32,745 nt of DNA, from assembly GCA_030038755.1 (NCBI GenBank), contig JASHSK010000192.1, forward strand, positions 1-32,745, given 5' to 3'. Each line of letters begins with the position of its first letter. Within the stretch, counting starts at the first letter, position 1. The notes beneath the pieces were generated by a model. The model was given only the letters and a program-made list of their open reading frames with translations. It searched no databases and was not told the origin of the DNA. A program made the translations under genes and the position numbers. This document shows, in pieces, positions 9,221-16,977 of the stretch. This DNA is from Gammaproteobacteria bacterium (GTDB taxonomy: Bacteria; Pseudomonadota; Gammaproteobacteria; Steroidobacterales; Steroidobacteraceae).

Positions 9221-10582
9221 TTGCTCCAGCTTGCACTGCGGCTGGATTCGGCCGGTGAGCTGACCGCAGCCACGCACGCCTACCTGGACGTGCTGAAACG
9301 CGACCCGACGCATTTCACTGCGCTGAACGAGCTTGGCCGGCTGGCACTGGACCGCGGTCACCTCGCCGCCGCGCGCAGCGCCTACCAGCAGGCCGTGCAC
9401 CATCATCCACGCAACGCCATCGGTCGCGTCAATCTCGGCAATCTGCTCTATGAGGCCCGGGAGCTGCACGAGGCCCGCCGGCACTATGAGGCGGCACTGC
9501 AGGCCGCTCCCGGTATGGCGGAGGCGCATCAGGGTCTGGCCCGCGTGCTCGCACAGCTCGGTGATGAGCCGGCGGCGGCGCTGCATCGCGAGCAGGGTTT
9601 CGCGGCTCGACCCGTGGCGACGCGCCCTTATCGCGGCCGCGCCCCGCCAACCTCGGTGCTGCTGCTGGTCTGCACGCGCGGCGGCAACATTCCGACGCGA
9701 CAGATCCTGGACACGCGCGTGTTCGCCGTGACGGCGCTGTACACGGAATTTTTCCCGGCGACGCGACCGCTGCCTCCGCATGCCGTGATCTTCAACGCCA
9801 TCGGCGATGCCGACCTGTGCGCCTCGGCGCTCGCGCAGGCCGAGGTACTCGTGCGACACAGCAGCGCGGCGGTGATCAATCCGCCGGCGCGCGTGGCGCA
9901 AACCGGCCGTGCGGCCAACGCGGCGCGGCTCGCGGCGGTCAGCGGGCTCGTGGTACCGGAGGTTCGCAGCGTAACGCGCGCGACGCTCGCGCAGTGGCAG
10001 CGATCACCGGCGCAATCCGCGCTGCGCTTCCCGCTGTTGTTGCGCTCACCGGGCTTTCACACCGGGCGGCATTTCGTACGCGTCGAGCACGCCGAGGATC
10101 TGCAGACCGCGGCGGCAACGCTGCCCGGCGACGAGCTGCTGCTGATCGGCTATGTGGATGCGCGCGGTACCGATGGCCTGACACGCAAATACCGCGTCAT
10201 GTATATCGATGGTGTTCTCTATCCGCTGCATCTGGCGATCTCGACGGACTGGAAGGTCCACTACTTCTCCTCGGCCATGAGCCACAACGCCGCCCATCGC
10301 GACGAAGAGCGGCAGTTCCTCACTGACATGAGCGCGGTGCTTGGCGCGCGGGCGCTCTGCGCACTGGCCGATATCGGCAGCCTGCTGGGTCTGGATTACG
10401 CCGGCGTCGACTTCGCCATCGGTCGCGACGGCTCGCTGCTGCTGTTCGAGGCCAATGCCAGCATGGTCATCAATCCGCCCGGCCCGGAGGCGATCTGGGA
10501 CTATCGGCGCCCGGCGATCAACCGGGCGCTCGAAGCCACGCGGCAGATGCTGCGCGCCCGGGCCGGGCCCTCCGCGGCATGA
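9221..10582 (+). CDS. TPR-repeat protein with C-terminal ATP-grasp domain
   Basis: The protein has at least 453 aa. Residues about 1-125 form three to four TPR units (for example HFTALNELGRLALDRGHLAA, then AIGRVNLGNLLYEARELHEA). The rest resembles an ATP-grasp ligase: a Rossmann-like start (VLLLVCTRGGN), a GLVVPEVRSVTRATLAQW segment, and a C-terminal metal/ATP site LDYAGVDFAIGRDGSLLLFEANASMVIN typical of RimK/glutathione-synthetase-like enzymes. It would be expected to join a carboxylate to an amine with ATP, but the substrate is unknown. TTG 9221 is the first canonical start, yet it cuts into the first TPR helix and has no Shine-Dalgarno sequence; translation may begin at ATC 9176 behind AGGAG. 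The stop overlaps the serC start as ATGA, implying coupling to SerC. Confidence 0.75.
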   Translation: MLQLALRLDSAGELTAATHAYLDVLKRDPTHFTALNELGRLALDRGHLAAARSAYQQAVHHHPRNAIGRVNLGNLLYEARELHEARRHYEAALQAAPGMAEAHQGLARVLAQLGDEPAAALHREQGFAARPVATRPYRGRAPPTSVLLLVCTRGGNIPTRQILDTRVFAVTALYTEFFPATRPLPPHAVIFNAIGDADLCASALAQAEVLVRHSSAAVINPPARVAQTGRAANAARLAAVSGLVVPEVRSVTRATLAQWQRSPAQSALRFPLLLRSPGFHTGRHFVRVEHAEDLQTAAATLPGDELLLIGYVDARGTDGLTRKYRVMYIDGVLYPLHLAISTDWKVHYFSSAMSHNAAHRDEERQFLTDMSAVLGARALCALADIGSLLGLDYAGVDFAIGRDGSLLLFEANASMVINPPGPEAIWDYRRPAINRALEATRQMLRARAGPSAA

Positions 10583-11658
10583 GCCGGGTCATCAATTTCT
10601 ATGCGGGGCCCGGCGCGCTGCCGCTGCCGGTGATGCGCCGTGTCCAGGCGGAGTTGCTGGATTTTCGGGGCCTCGGCATGTCGGTGATGGAGCTCAGTCA
10701 CCGCTCCGACGCCGCGCTGGGCCTGATCGCCGAGACGCTCGGGCGTCTGCGGCGGCTGCTCGAGCTGGACGACAGCTTCGAGCTGCTGCTGCTGCAGGGG
10801 GGAGCCTCGCTGCAGTTCGCGATGGTACCGCTGAATTTCTCACCGCCCGGTGGCAAGGTCGACTATGTCGACACCGGTTACTGGACCGGCAAAGCCGTCG
10901 CCGAGGCCCGGGGGCTCGGGCGGGACGTCGCGCTCGCCGCCAGCAGCGCGCCCGAGCAGCGGCGATTACCCACGCAGCTGCAGGTGCGTCCCGATGCCTG
11001 CTATCTGCATCTGTGCAGCAACAACACCGTCGAGGGCACGCAGTGGCCGGTGATTCCGCGCGTCGAGGTGCCGCTGGTGGTGGACATGAGCTCGGACATC
11101 CTGTCCCGCCGCATCGACTGCCACACGGTCAGCTGCCTGTACGCGCACGCGCAGAAGACCCTCGGGCCCGCCGGGGTGACCGTCGTGGCGCTCAGGCGGG
11201 AGGTCCTGAAGCGCATCCCCGAAGGTCTGCCGACGATGCTGGACTACCGGCCGCACATCGCGCACCAATCAAACTACAACACACCGCCGCTGTTCGCCAT
11301 TTACGTCGTCTGCTGCGTGCTCGATTGGCTGGAAAACGATATGGGCGGGCTGGCCGCCATGGAAGCGCTCAATCGACGCAAAGCGGCGCTGCTCTACGCC
11401 GCCATCGATGCATCCTCCCTGTTTCATTGTCCGGTCGAAAGCGGCTCGCGCTCGCTGATGAACGTCGTCTTCCGCCTGCCCGAGCCGCGGCTCGAGGGGC
11501 AGTTCATCGCGGCCGCAGCCGCGCACGGGCTGATCGGCCTGGCCGGTCATCGTTCCATCGGCGGCTGTCGCGCCAGCCTCTACAACCCGGTCACGCTCGA
11601 GGCAGTCGAAGAGCTGGTCGCCTTCATGCGCCGCTTCGAGCGGCACCTGGCCGCCTGA
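10579..11658 (+). CDS. serC: Phosphoserine aminotransferase SerC
   Basis: SerC is a PLP-dependent enzyme that converts 3-phosphohydroxypyruvate and glutamate to O-phosphoserine (serine synthesis). It also acts on the 4-phosphohydroxythreonine step of PLP synthesis. The 359-aa length matches the family. Visible signatures are FYAGPGALP at the N-terminus, the substrate-binding SHRSD, QGGASLQF in the cofactor-phosphate loop, AHAQKTLGPAGVT with the Schiff-base lysine at residue 193, and the C-terminal GHRSIGGCRASLYN that binds substrate phosphate. All key residues seem intact. Its ATG overlaps the stop of the TPR/ATP-grasp gene by four bases, an arrangement I do not know from standard serC operons. 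It converges on the TPR-sulfotransferase gene 14 bases away. Confidence 0.93.
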   Translation: MSRVINFYAGPGALPLPVMRRVQAELLDFRGLGMSVMELSHRSDAALGLIAETLGRLRRLLELDDSFELLLLQGGASLQFAMVPLNFSPPGGKVDYVDTGYWTGKAVAEARGLGRDVALAASSAPEQRRLPTQLQVRPDACYLHLCSNNTVEGTQWPVIPRVEVPLVVDMSSDILSRRIDCHTVSCLYAHAQKTLGPAGVTVVALRREVLKRIPEGLPTMLDYRPHIAHQSNYNTPPLFAIYVVCCVLDWLENDMGGLAAMEALNRRKAALLYAAIDASSLFHCPVESGSRSLMNVVFRLPEPRLEGQFIAAAAAHGLIGLAGHRSIGGCRASLYNPVTLEAVEELVAFMRRFERHLAA

Positions 11659-11672
11659 GCCGCCCGCGGCAC

Positions 11673-14048
11673 TCAGGCGCCCGTTTCGCGGCGGCCCAGG
11701 GCATCGAGCAGCGGACGCAGCTGACTCGCGTAGCTTCTCCATCGCCCGATGCTGCTGCGGTAGAGCGGTTGACGCACCTGACGCGCACTGACGGTGCGCA
11801 CCTGTCTGCTCGTGCGGTGGAATGACAGGCAGGCATCGTTCCACTGCATTCCGCAGAAGGAAATCAGACGCCGCGCCTCGGCGTCCAGATTCTCCACGAT
11901 GTCCTCGTACACGACTTCGGTGAAGCGTCCGGCGGGCAGCACCCGGCGCCAGTGCGCCATCAGCGCCTCGTAGTCGCGATAGAACAGCCCGAGCTCGCGC
12001 TGATCGAAGCAAAATCCGAGCCCGCTGCGAAAGTTCTTCGTGTAGCAGGACAGGCACGTATCCACTGCGTCACGGCGGCAATGAATGATGCGCGCATTCG
12101 GCAGCATCATGTGAATGAGCCCGGCGAAGCGGAAATTGACCGGCATCTTGTCGACGACGCGCCGCCGGCCCGGAGCGAGCGACTCCACGCGCTGCAGGTA
12201 CGCGCGCCCCAGGCTCGCGAGCGTGGCGGCGGACAGCGCGGCAAGGCCCTGAGGATACGCCGACCGGCCGGCGCCCGACCTCGGGAGGCCGTCGACGATT
12301 TCCTGCAGCAGCGATAATTCCCCGGCGCCGTGGATCTCGGGATGCGAGGCGAGTATCTGCTCGACCAGGCTGGTCCCCGAGCGCGGCATGCCGACGACGA
12401 ATACCGGGACCTCGGACGCATCCGACGCGCCCTCGAAGCGGCGCATCAGCTCGGGGGTGACGACTTCGGCGACGCTGGCGAGCCAGCGGGATGTGGCATC
12501 CCCGTCATAGGAGAGAGTGGCACGTTTGCGCCGATTCCCCGCATTCAGGTAGAGGAAGGCGCGCTGCGGATCCCCGGCATCCATCCAGGCCTTGCCGAGC
12601 GCGAACTCCAGGTCGATTCGCTCCCGTATGCGCAGCCCCTGCACATCGGCGGTCGCGAGCAGCGCCTGCATGCTGTCGATGTCCGGATCATGCGGGGTGA
12701 ATTCCTTGAGCTGGCTGCGCATGTGCCACGCGCAGCCGGAGCGTGGATTGACGGACAGCGCCTGCTGCGACGCCTGTGCCGCCTCCGGTATCCGTCCCAT
12801 TTCCATCAGCAGCAGCGCCCTGTTCACCCACGGGCTCTCGAACTCGGCCGCCATCAGGCTGGCCGCTCGATCGTAGGCGGCCAGGGCCTCCTGGTTGCGT
12901 CCCAGCTCCTTCAGCGCCGTACCCAGATTGTTGTGGGCGCCGGCGTAGTCCGGCCGCAATCCGATGGCGCGTCGACAGGCGGCGGCCGCCTCGTCCAGCC
13001 TGTCGAGCCCCTGCAATACGACGCCGAGATTATTGTGCGCCTCGGCGTAGTCCGGCTTCAGCTGCACGGCCCGCTCAAAGGCCGCCTGCGCTTCCTCCGA
13101 CCTGCCCAGATCACCCAGTGCGATGCCGAGATTGTTGCTCGCTTCCGCGTAGTCCGGTTTCAGCTCCAGGGCGCGCCGCAATGCGCTCACAGCCTCCTCG
13201 CCGCGACACAGATCCTGCAGCGCGACGCCCAGGTTGCTGTACGCCTCCGCATAGGCAGGATTGAGCGCGACGGCCCTGTAAAACGCCGCCAGCGCATCGC
13301 CGGGGCGCCGCAGCTTCCTCAGGACCACGCCCAGGTTGTTGTGCGCGCCCTCATGATCGGGGCTCAGCTCGATGGCTCTGCGATAGGCGGCCACCGCGTG
13401 CTCGTCATCGCCAAGACTCTGCAGCGCGACGCCGATGTTGAAATGGCCCACGGCAAAGTCGGGTTCGAGCCCGGTCGCCCTGCGATAACTGGCCAGCGCA
13501 TCCGCATGACGACCCAGGCCGGTCAGCGCGACACCGAGGTTGTTATGTGCCTGCGCATCATCGGGTGCCACCTCGACTACCCGGCGGCAGGCAACCAGCG
13601 CCTCCTCGTGACGGCCCATCTGCTTCAGCAGATCCGCCACATTGCGCAGTGCGCTTACGCTGTCCGGCTTCAGCGCGAGAGATCTGCGATACGCGCCGAG
13701 CGCTTCATCCAGACGTCCCAGCAGGCGCAGTGCGATGCCCAGGCTGCCGTGCGCCTCGGCGACGTCGGGCTGGATCGATAGGGACTGGCCGATCAACCCC
13801 ACGGCGCGCTCGGGCCGACCCGCCTGGGCCTCCAGCAGGCCCAGCAGATGCAAACCACGTGCATGCGCAGGATCGACCGCCAGAATCTGCTCGTAGAGCC
13901 GCGCGGCTTCGACCAGTCGTCCGGCCTGATGATCGCCCAGCGCCTGGGAAAAGAGTCGCTGAACCGCTGCTGCCGATCCGGCCCCTGCTGCGGGCGCGGA
14001 CCTGGCCTGTCGCGCATGCCTTCCCCGTCTCACGTCCCGCCGTGCCAC
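11673..14048 (-). CDS. TPR-repeat sulfotransferase family protein
   Basis: The product has about 791 aa. Residues about 30-450 are roughly a dozen 34-residue TPR units, many nearly identical in form (YAEAHNNLGVVLQGLDRLDEA). The C-terminal 270 residues are a PAPS-type sulfotransferase. It has the 5'-phosphosulfate loop VVGMPRSGTSLVEQIL, an ASHPEIHGAGEL stretch, and a 3'-phosphate-binding segment around IIHCRRDAVDTCLSCY. It would transfer sulfate to an acceptor, possibly a protein, glycan or lipid recognised by the TPR array. The ORF track uses ATG 14096. I prefer GTG 14048 because GGAGG lies eight bases upstream. The long TPR array produces a regular DNA periodicity of about 102 bp. It shares its TPR theme with the converging ATP-grasp gene. 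Confidence 0.87.
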   Translation of the reverse strand: MARRDVRRGRHARQARSAPAAGAGSAAAVQRLFSQALGDHQAGRLVEAARLYEQILAVDPAHARGLHLLGLLEAQAGRPERAVGLIGQSLSIQPDVAEAHGSLGIALRLLGRLDEALGAYRRSLALKPDSVSALRNVADLLKQMGRHEEALVACRRVVEVAPDDAQAHNNLGVALTGLGRHADALASYRRATGLEPDFAVGHFNIGVALQSLGDDEHAVAAYRRAIELSPDHEGAHNNLGVVLRKLRRPGDALAAFYRAVALNPAYAEAYSNLGVALQDLCRGEEAVSALRRALELKPDYAEASNNLGIALGDLGRSEEAQAAFERAVQLKPDYAEAHNNLGVVLQGLDRLDEAAAACRRAIGLRPDYAGAHNNLGTALKELGRNQEALAAYDRAASLMAAEFESPWVNRALLLMEMGRIPEAAQASQQALSVNPRSGCAWHMRSQLKEFTPHDPDIDSMQALLATADVQGLRIRERIDLEFALGKAWMDAGDPQRAFLYLNAGNRRKRATLSYDGDATSRWLASVAEVVTPELMRRFEGASDASEVPVFVVGMPRSGTSLVEQILASHPEIHGAGELSLLQEIVDGLPRSGAGRSAYPQGLAALSAATLASLGRAYLQRVESLAPGRRRVVDKMPVNFRFAGLIHMMLPNARIIHCRRDAVDTCLSCYTKNFRSGLGFCFDQRELGLFYRDYEALMAHWRRVLPAGRFTEVVYEDIVENLDAEARRLISFCGMQWNDACLSFHRTSRQVRTVSARQVRQPLYRSSIGRWRSYASQLRPLLDALGRRETGA

Positions 14049-14174
14049 CGCCACTCCCTCCGATGTGCATCGCCCATCGCTCGAAATAACGTACATCGTA
14101 CGAAATAGCGCACAGGGCGCGGCGTGTTCATCCGTCGCCGCGCACGCCCGGGCGCGAAGCGCCCCCGCCCACCT

Positions 14175-15275
14175 TCAGACTCCGGCGTCACCCGCAGGCT
14201 GCGTCGGGTTGCGAAGCACGTCCCGCACGGTACGTATCTCGCCGGGGCGATTGGCGCGATAGCCGGGAATCGACAGCAGCGCCTCGTGAAATTCGCGGCT
14301 GCGCATGACCGCCAGCACGCGCTTGACCGAGTCATCCTCGAGTGCGGGCTTGCGGCAGACGAAAAAGTAGTCCTCGGTGATCAGTCGTACGAAGTCGAGC
14401 TCGAACTGGCGCGCGGCCGCCTCGACGCCAAAGCAGGTATCCGCCATGCCGCTCGCCACGTACGCGGCGACGGCGGCATGCGTGAATTCCACGTGCTCAT
14501 AGCCGTTGATGCGCGCGCCCTCCAGGCGCTGTTGCGCCAGCAACTGCTCGAACAGCATGCGCGTACCTGAGTCCGGATCGCGATTGACGAAGCGCACCGC
14601 GGGGTCCAGCAGCCGCTCCAGTGAAGTGATTCCCAGCGGGTTGCCGCGCTTGACCATCAGCCCCATCTCGCGAGTCACGAAGCCAACGATGCGATAGCCG
14701 CTGTGCGACAGCAGGCTTCGACAGGCCGTGACAGCCTGTCGGCGCAGGCTTCCCTGGGGCAGATGCATGCCGGCGAGATCGCAGCCGTCGTGCGCCAGGG
14801 ACACCAGGGCAGTGGGGTTGCCAACATAGCGGATATCAACGCGCAGCCCCGGGTCCCTCGCCAGCAGCTCGCGCAGCTTCGAGACGGCAAACCCGTGACT
14901 GGCATGAATGCGTACCACCGACTGCGATTGAGGCAGCAGTCCATTGAGCTCGCTCTGCAGCTCCTGCGCGAGATTCTGCAGCTGCGGGCCCAACCGCGCC
15001 TGCAGCCGCTGTCCCGCCCACACCAGGCGCTCTCCGAACGGCGTCAGCGTGGTACCGCGTCCCTGATGACGTTCGACCAGCGCCGCCTCGAAGAAAAGCG
15101 ACCATTTCTCGATGAGGTTCCAGGCATGGCGGTACGACACGGCTGCCCGCTCGGCGGCACGCGTGATCTTGCCGGTGGCGCGAATCTCGTGCAGGAAGTC
15201 CAGCAGCACGCGCATCGACTGCCCATCGCCATCGCGCGTGAAGCGCCAAACGGGCTCGATCTCGATGCGGATCAC
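14175..15275 (-). CDS. ModE-like HTH regulator with PBP-type ligand domain
   Basis: This 366-aa transcription factor has an N-terminal winged helix of the ModE/LysR type (ATGKITRAAERAAVSYRHAWNLIEKW, then LTPFGERL). Its C-terminal domain of about 240 residues has a periplasmic-binding-protein fold of the PF12727 kind (VRIHASHGFAVSKLRELL, then FVNRDPDSGTRMLFEQLL). The ligand is probably a small anion or metabolite sensed in the cytoplasm. GTG 15275 is preferred to ATG 15305 because GGAGGG lies five bases upstream. It is transcribed divergently from the aldehyde dehydrogenase and formyltransferase genes across a repeat-containing region, so it very likely regulates them and itself. Related regulators are often found near formate dehydrogenase or molybdenum genes, which fits a one-carbon theme; that link is inference. 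Confidence 0.8.
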   Translation of the reverse strand: MIRIEIEPVWRFTRDGDGQSMRVLLDFLHEIRATGKITRAAERAAVSYRHAWNLIEKWSLFFEAALVERHQGRGTTLTPFGERLVWAGQRLQARLGPQLQNLAQELQSELNGLLPQSQSVVRIHASHGFAVSKLRELLARDPGLRVDIRYVGNPTALVSLAHDGCDLAGMHLPQGSLRRQAVTACRSLLSHSGYRIVGFVTREMGLMVKRGNPLGITSLERLLDPAVRFVNRDPDSGTRMLFEQLLAQQRLEGARINGYEHVEFTHAAVAAYVASGMADTCFGVEAAARQFELDFVRLITEDYFFVCRKPALEDDSVKRVLAVMRSREFHEALLSIPGYRANRPGEIRTVRDVLRNPTQPAGDAGV

Positions 15276-15293
15276 CGCATCCCTCCGGGTAGT

Positions 15294-15464
15294 CCATATA
15301 TGCATTCTTGTACATATATCAGACCACCGATAGATGCATTCGTATTCATATGGAGCCGGTCACAGCATAGGTAGTTTCCGCCATATTCCCAGGGATATGC
15401 GTGATTGTCTATCCTGCCGGCCGTGTTCACCGGGCTCGTACGGATGCAATCCAATATATGTACA
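15294..15464. promoter_or_regulatory. Operator-like direct and inverted repeats between regulator and ALDH
   Basis: This AT-rich stretch holds two related 20-mers beginning ATGCATTC and sharing CATAT (15300-15319 and 15334-15353, 15 of 20 identical, 34 bp apart). A perfect 11-bp inverted repeat also occurs: TGTACATATAT at 15309-15319 and ATATATGTACA at 15454-15464. Such spaced, TA-rich copies upstream of a divergent regulator suggest binding sites, possibly with DNA looping. The regulator's identity as the binder is inferred. Confidence 0.55.
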
Positions 15465-15479
15465 GAAGTGCCTATTAAC

Positions 15480-16946
15480 ATGAACGCGATCGCGTCGATT
15501 CCCAGCGCTCGCAGCAGGCAGGACCTGCTCATTCATGGCGCGCGGGTGCCCGCCGTGTCGGGCCGCTACTTCCCGACGCTCGATCCCGCCACCGAGCAGC
15601 CGATCGCCGAGGTGGCCGAAGGGGATGCGGCCGATATCGACGCGGCCGTGAAATCGGCGCGGTCGGCCTTTGACGGCGAGTGGAGTGGGCTGCGCGCCGC
15701 GGAGCGCGGAGAGCTGCTACTGCGACTCGCGCAGTGCGTCCGCGCGCATCTCGATGAGCTGGTCGAACTGGAGAGCCTGGATTCGGGCAAGCCCGTGTCG
15801 GCCATCCGCCGCCAGGATCTGCCGGCAGTGCTCGATACGCTGACCTACTACGCGGGGTGGGCGGACAAGATCAACGGCCAGGTGATCCCTGCCAGGACGG
15901 ATGCGCTGACCTACACCGCGCGCGAGCCGCTCGGCGTGGTCGGCGCGATCATCCCGTGGAATTTCCCATTGATGATTGGGATGTGGAAGATCGCACCGGC
16001 TCTGGCCTGCGGCTGCACCGTGGTGCTGAAGCCCGCGGAGCTCACCCCGCTGACGGCGCTGCGCATCGGTGAGCTGGCGCTCGAGGCGGGATTTCCCGCG
16101 GGTGTGCTGAACGTCGTACCCGGCTTCGGCAAGACCGCGGGCACGGCGCTGGTGCAGCACCCCGACGTGGACAAGATCACCTTCACCGGCTCTCCGGTGG
16201 TGGGCCGGCAGATTCTGCAGGGCGCCGCCGGCAATCTGAAGCGTGTCACGCTGGAGCTCGGCGGCAAATCGGCCAATATCATTTTCGAGGATGCCGATCT
16301 CGAGGCCGCCGTGAAGGCGGCAGCCTCGGGAATCTTCTTCAACAGCGGCCAGGTGTGCTCGGCCGGCTCCCGCATTCTGGTCCATCAGCGTATCCACGAC
16401 GAGGTGGTGCAGCGACTGGTGGAACGGGCCCGATCCGTTCGGCTGGGCAACCCCCGCGACGCCGGCACGGCCATGGGACCGCTGGTATCGGGCGTGCAGA
16501 TGAAGCGTGTCCTCGATTACGTCGCCGTCGGCCGCCAGGAGGGCGCACGCCTGGCCACGGGCGGCACTCGCAGCGGCGATGTCGGCTACTTCGTCGGTCC
16601 CACCGTCTTCGCCGGCGTGCAGCAGGATATGCGCATCTCACAGGAAGAGATCTTCGGCCCGGTCGCCGCGGTGCTGCCCTTCAAGGACGAGGCCGACGCC
16701 ATGCGCCTGGCCAACGGTACGCGCTACAGCCTCGCCGCGGGCGTGTGGAGCGCCGACGTCGGCCGCATACATCGCTGCGTACGTCGCCTGAAGGCGGGCA
16801 CCGTCTGGGCCAACACCTACGGTCCCACGGACGTGCGGCTGCCCTGGGGCGGCGCGCGCGACTCCGGCTTTGGACGCGAGCACGGCGATGCCGCCATCGA
16901 GAACTTCACCGAGCCCAAGACGGTGTGGATCAACATCGGCCGCTGA
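15480..16946 (+). CDS. NAD(P)+-dependent aldehyde dehydrogenase
   Basis: This 488-aa ALDH-superfamily enzyme oxidises an aldehyde or formyl group to the acid with NAD(P)+. Seen directly: the coenzyme segment IIPWNFPLMIGMWKIAPALACG, FTGSPVVGRQI, catalytic Glu259 in TLELGGKSANIIFEDAD, and catalytic Cys293 in FNSGQVCSAGSR. The C-terminal EIFGPVAAVLPF is also present. The 34-residue spacing of Glu and Cys is normal. The ORF track starts at 15405, but ATG 15480 gives the usual family N-terminus; the ribosome binding site is weak. It lies 31 bases upstream of a formyltransferase that resembles the N-terminal half of ALDH1L1, whose C-terminal half is an ALDH, so the two may jointly oxidise a formyl group from folate. 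Betaine-aldehyde-type activity is an alternative. Confidence 0.9.
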   Translation: MNAIASIPSARSRQDLLIHGARVPAVSGRYFPTLDPATEQPIAEVAEGDAADIDAAVKSARSAFDGEWSGLRAAERGELLLRLAQCVRAHLDELVELESLDSGKPVSAIRRQDLPAVLDTLTYYAGWADKINGQVIPARTDALTYTAREPLGVVGAIIPWNFPLMIGMWKIAPALACGCTVVLKPAELTPLTALRIGELALEAGFPAGVLNVVPGFGKTAGTALVQHPDVDKITFTGSPVVGRQILQGAAGNLKRVTLELGGKSANIIFEDADLEAAVKAAASGIFFNSGQVCSAGSRILVHQRIHDEVVQRLVERARSVRLGNPRDAGTAMGPLVSGVQMKRVLDYVAVGRQEGARLATGGTRSGDVGYFVGPTVFAGVQQDMRISQEEIFGPVAAVLPFKDEADAMRLANGTRYSLAAGVWSADVGRIHRCVRRLKAGTVWANTYGPTDVRLPWGGARDSGFGREHGDAAIENFTEPKTVWINIGR

Positions 16947-16977
16947 GCGCGCCCATCGACACGCACGAACCGCCCGC

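Noticed and set aside
12330-13781. 483-aa plus-strand ORF
   Set aside because: Antisense shadow of the TPR array of the sulfotransferase; its repeat pattern only mirrors the TPR periodicity.
12880-13900. Regular repeats of about 102 bp, at first sight array-like
   Set aside because: They encode 34-residue TPR units in frame and are not separated by unique spacers, so not CRISPR.
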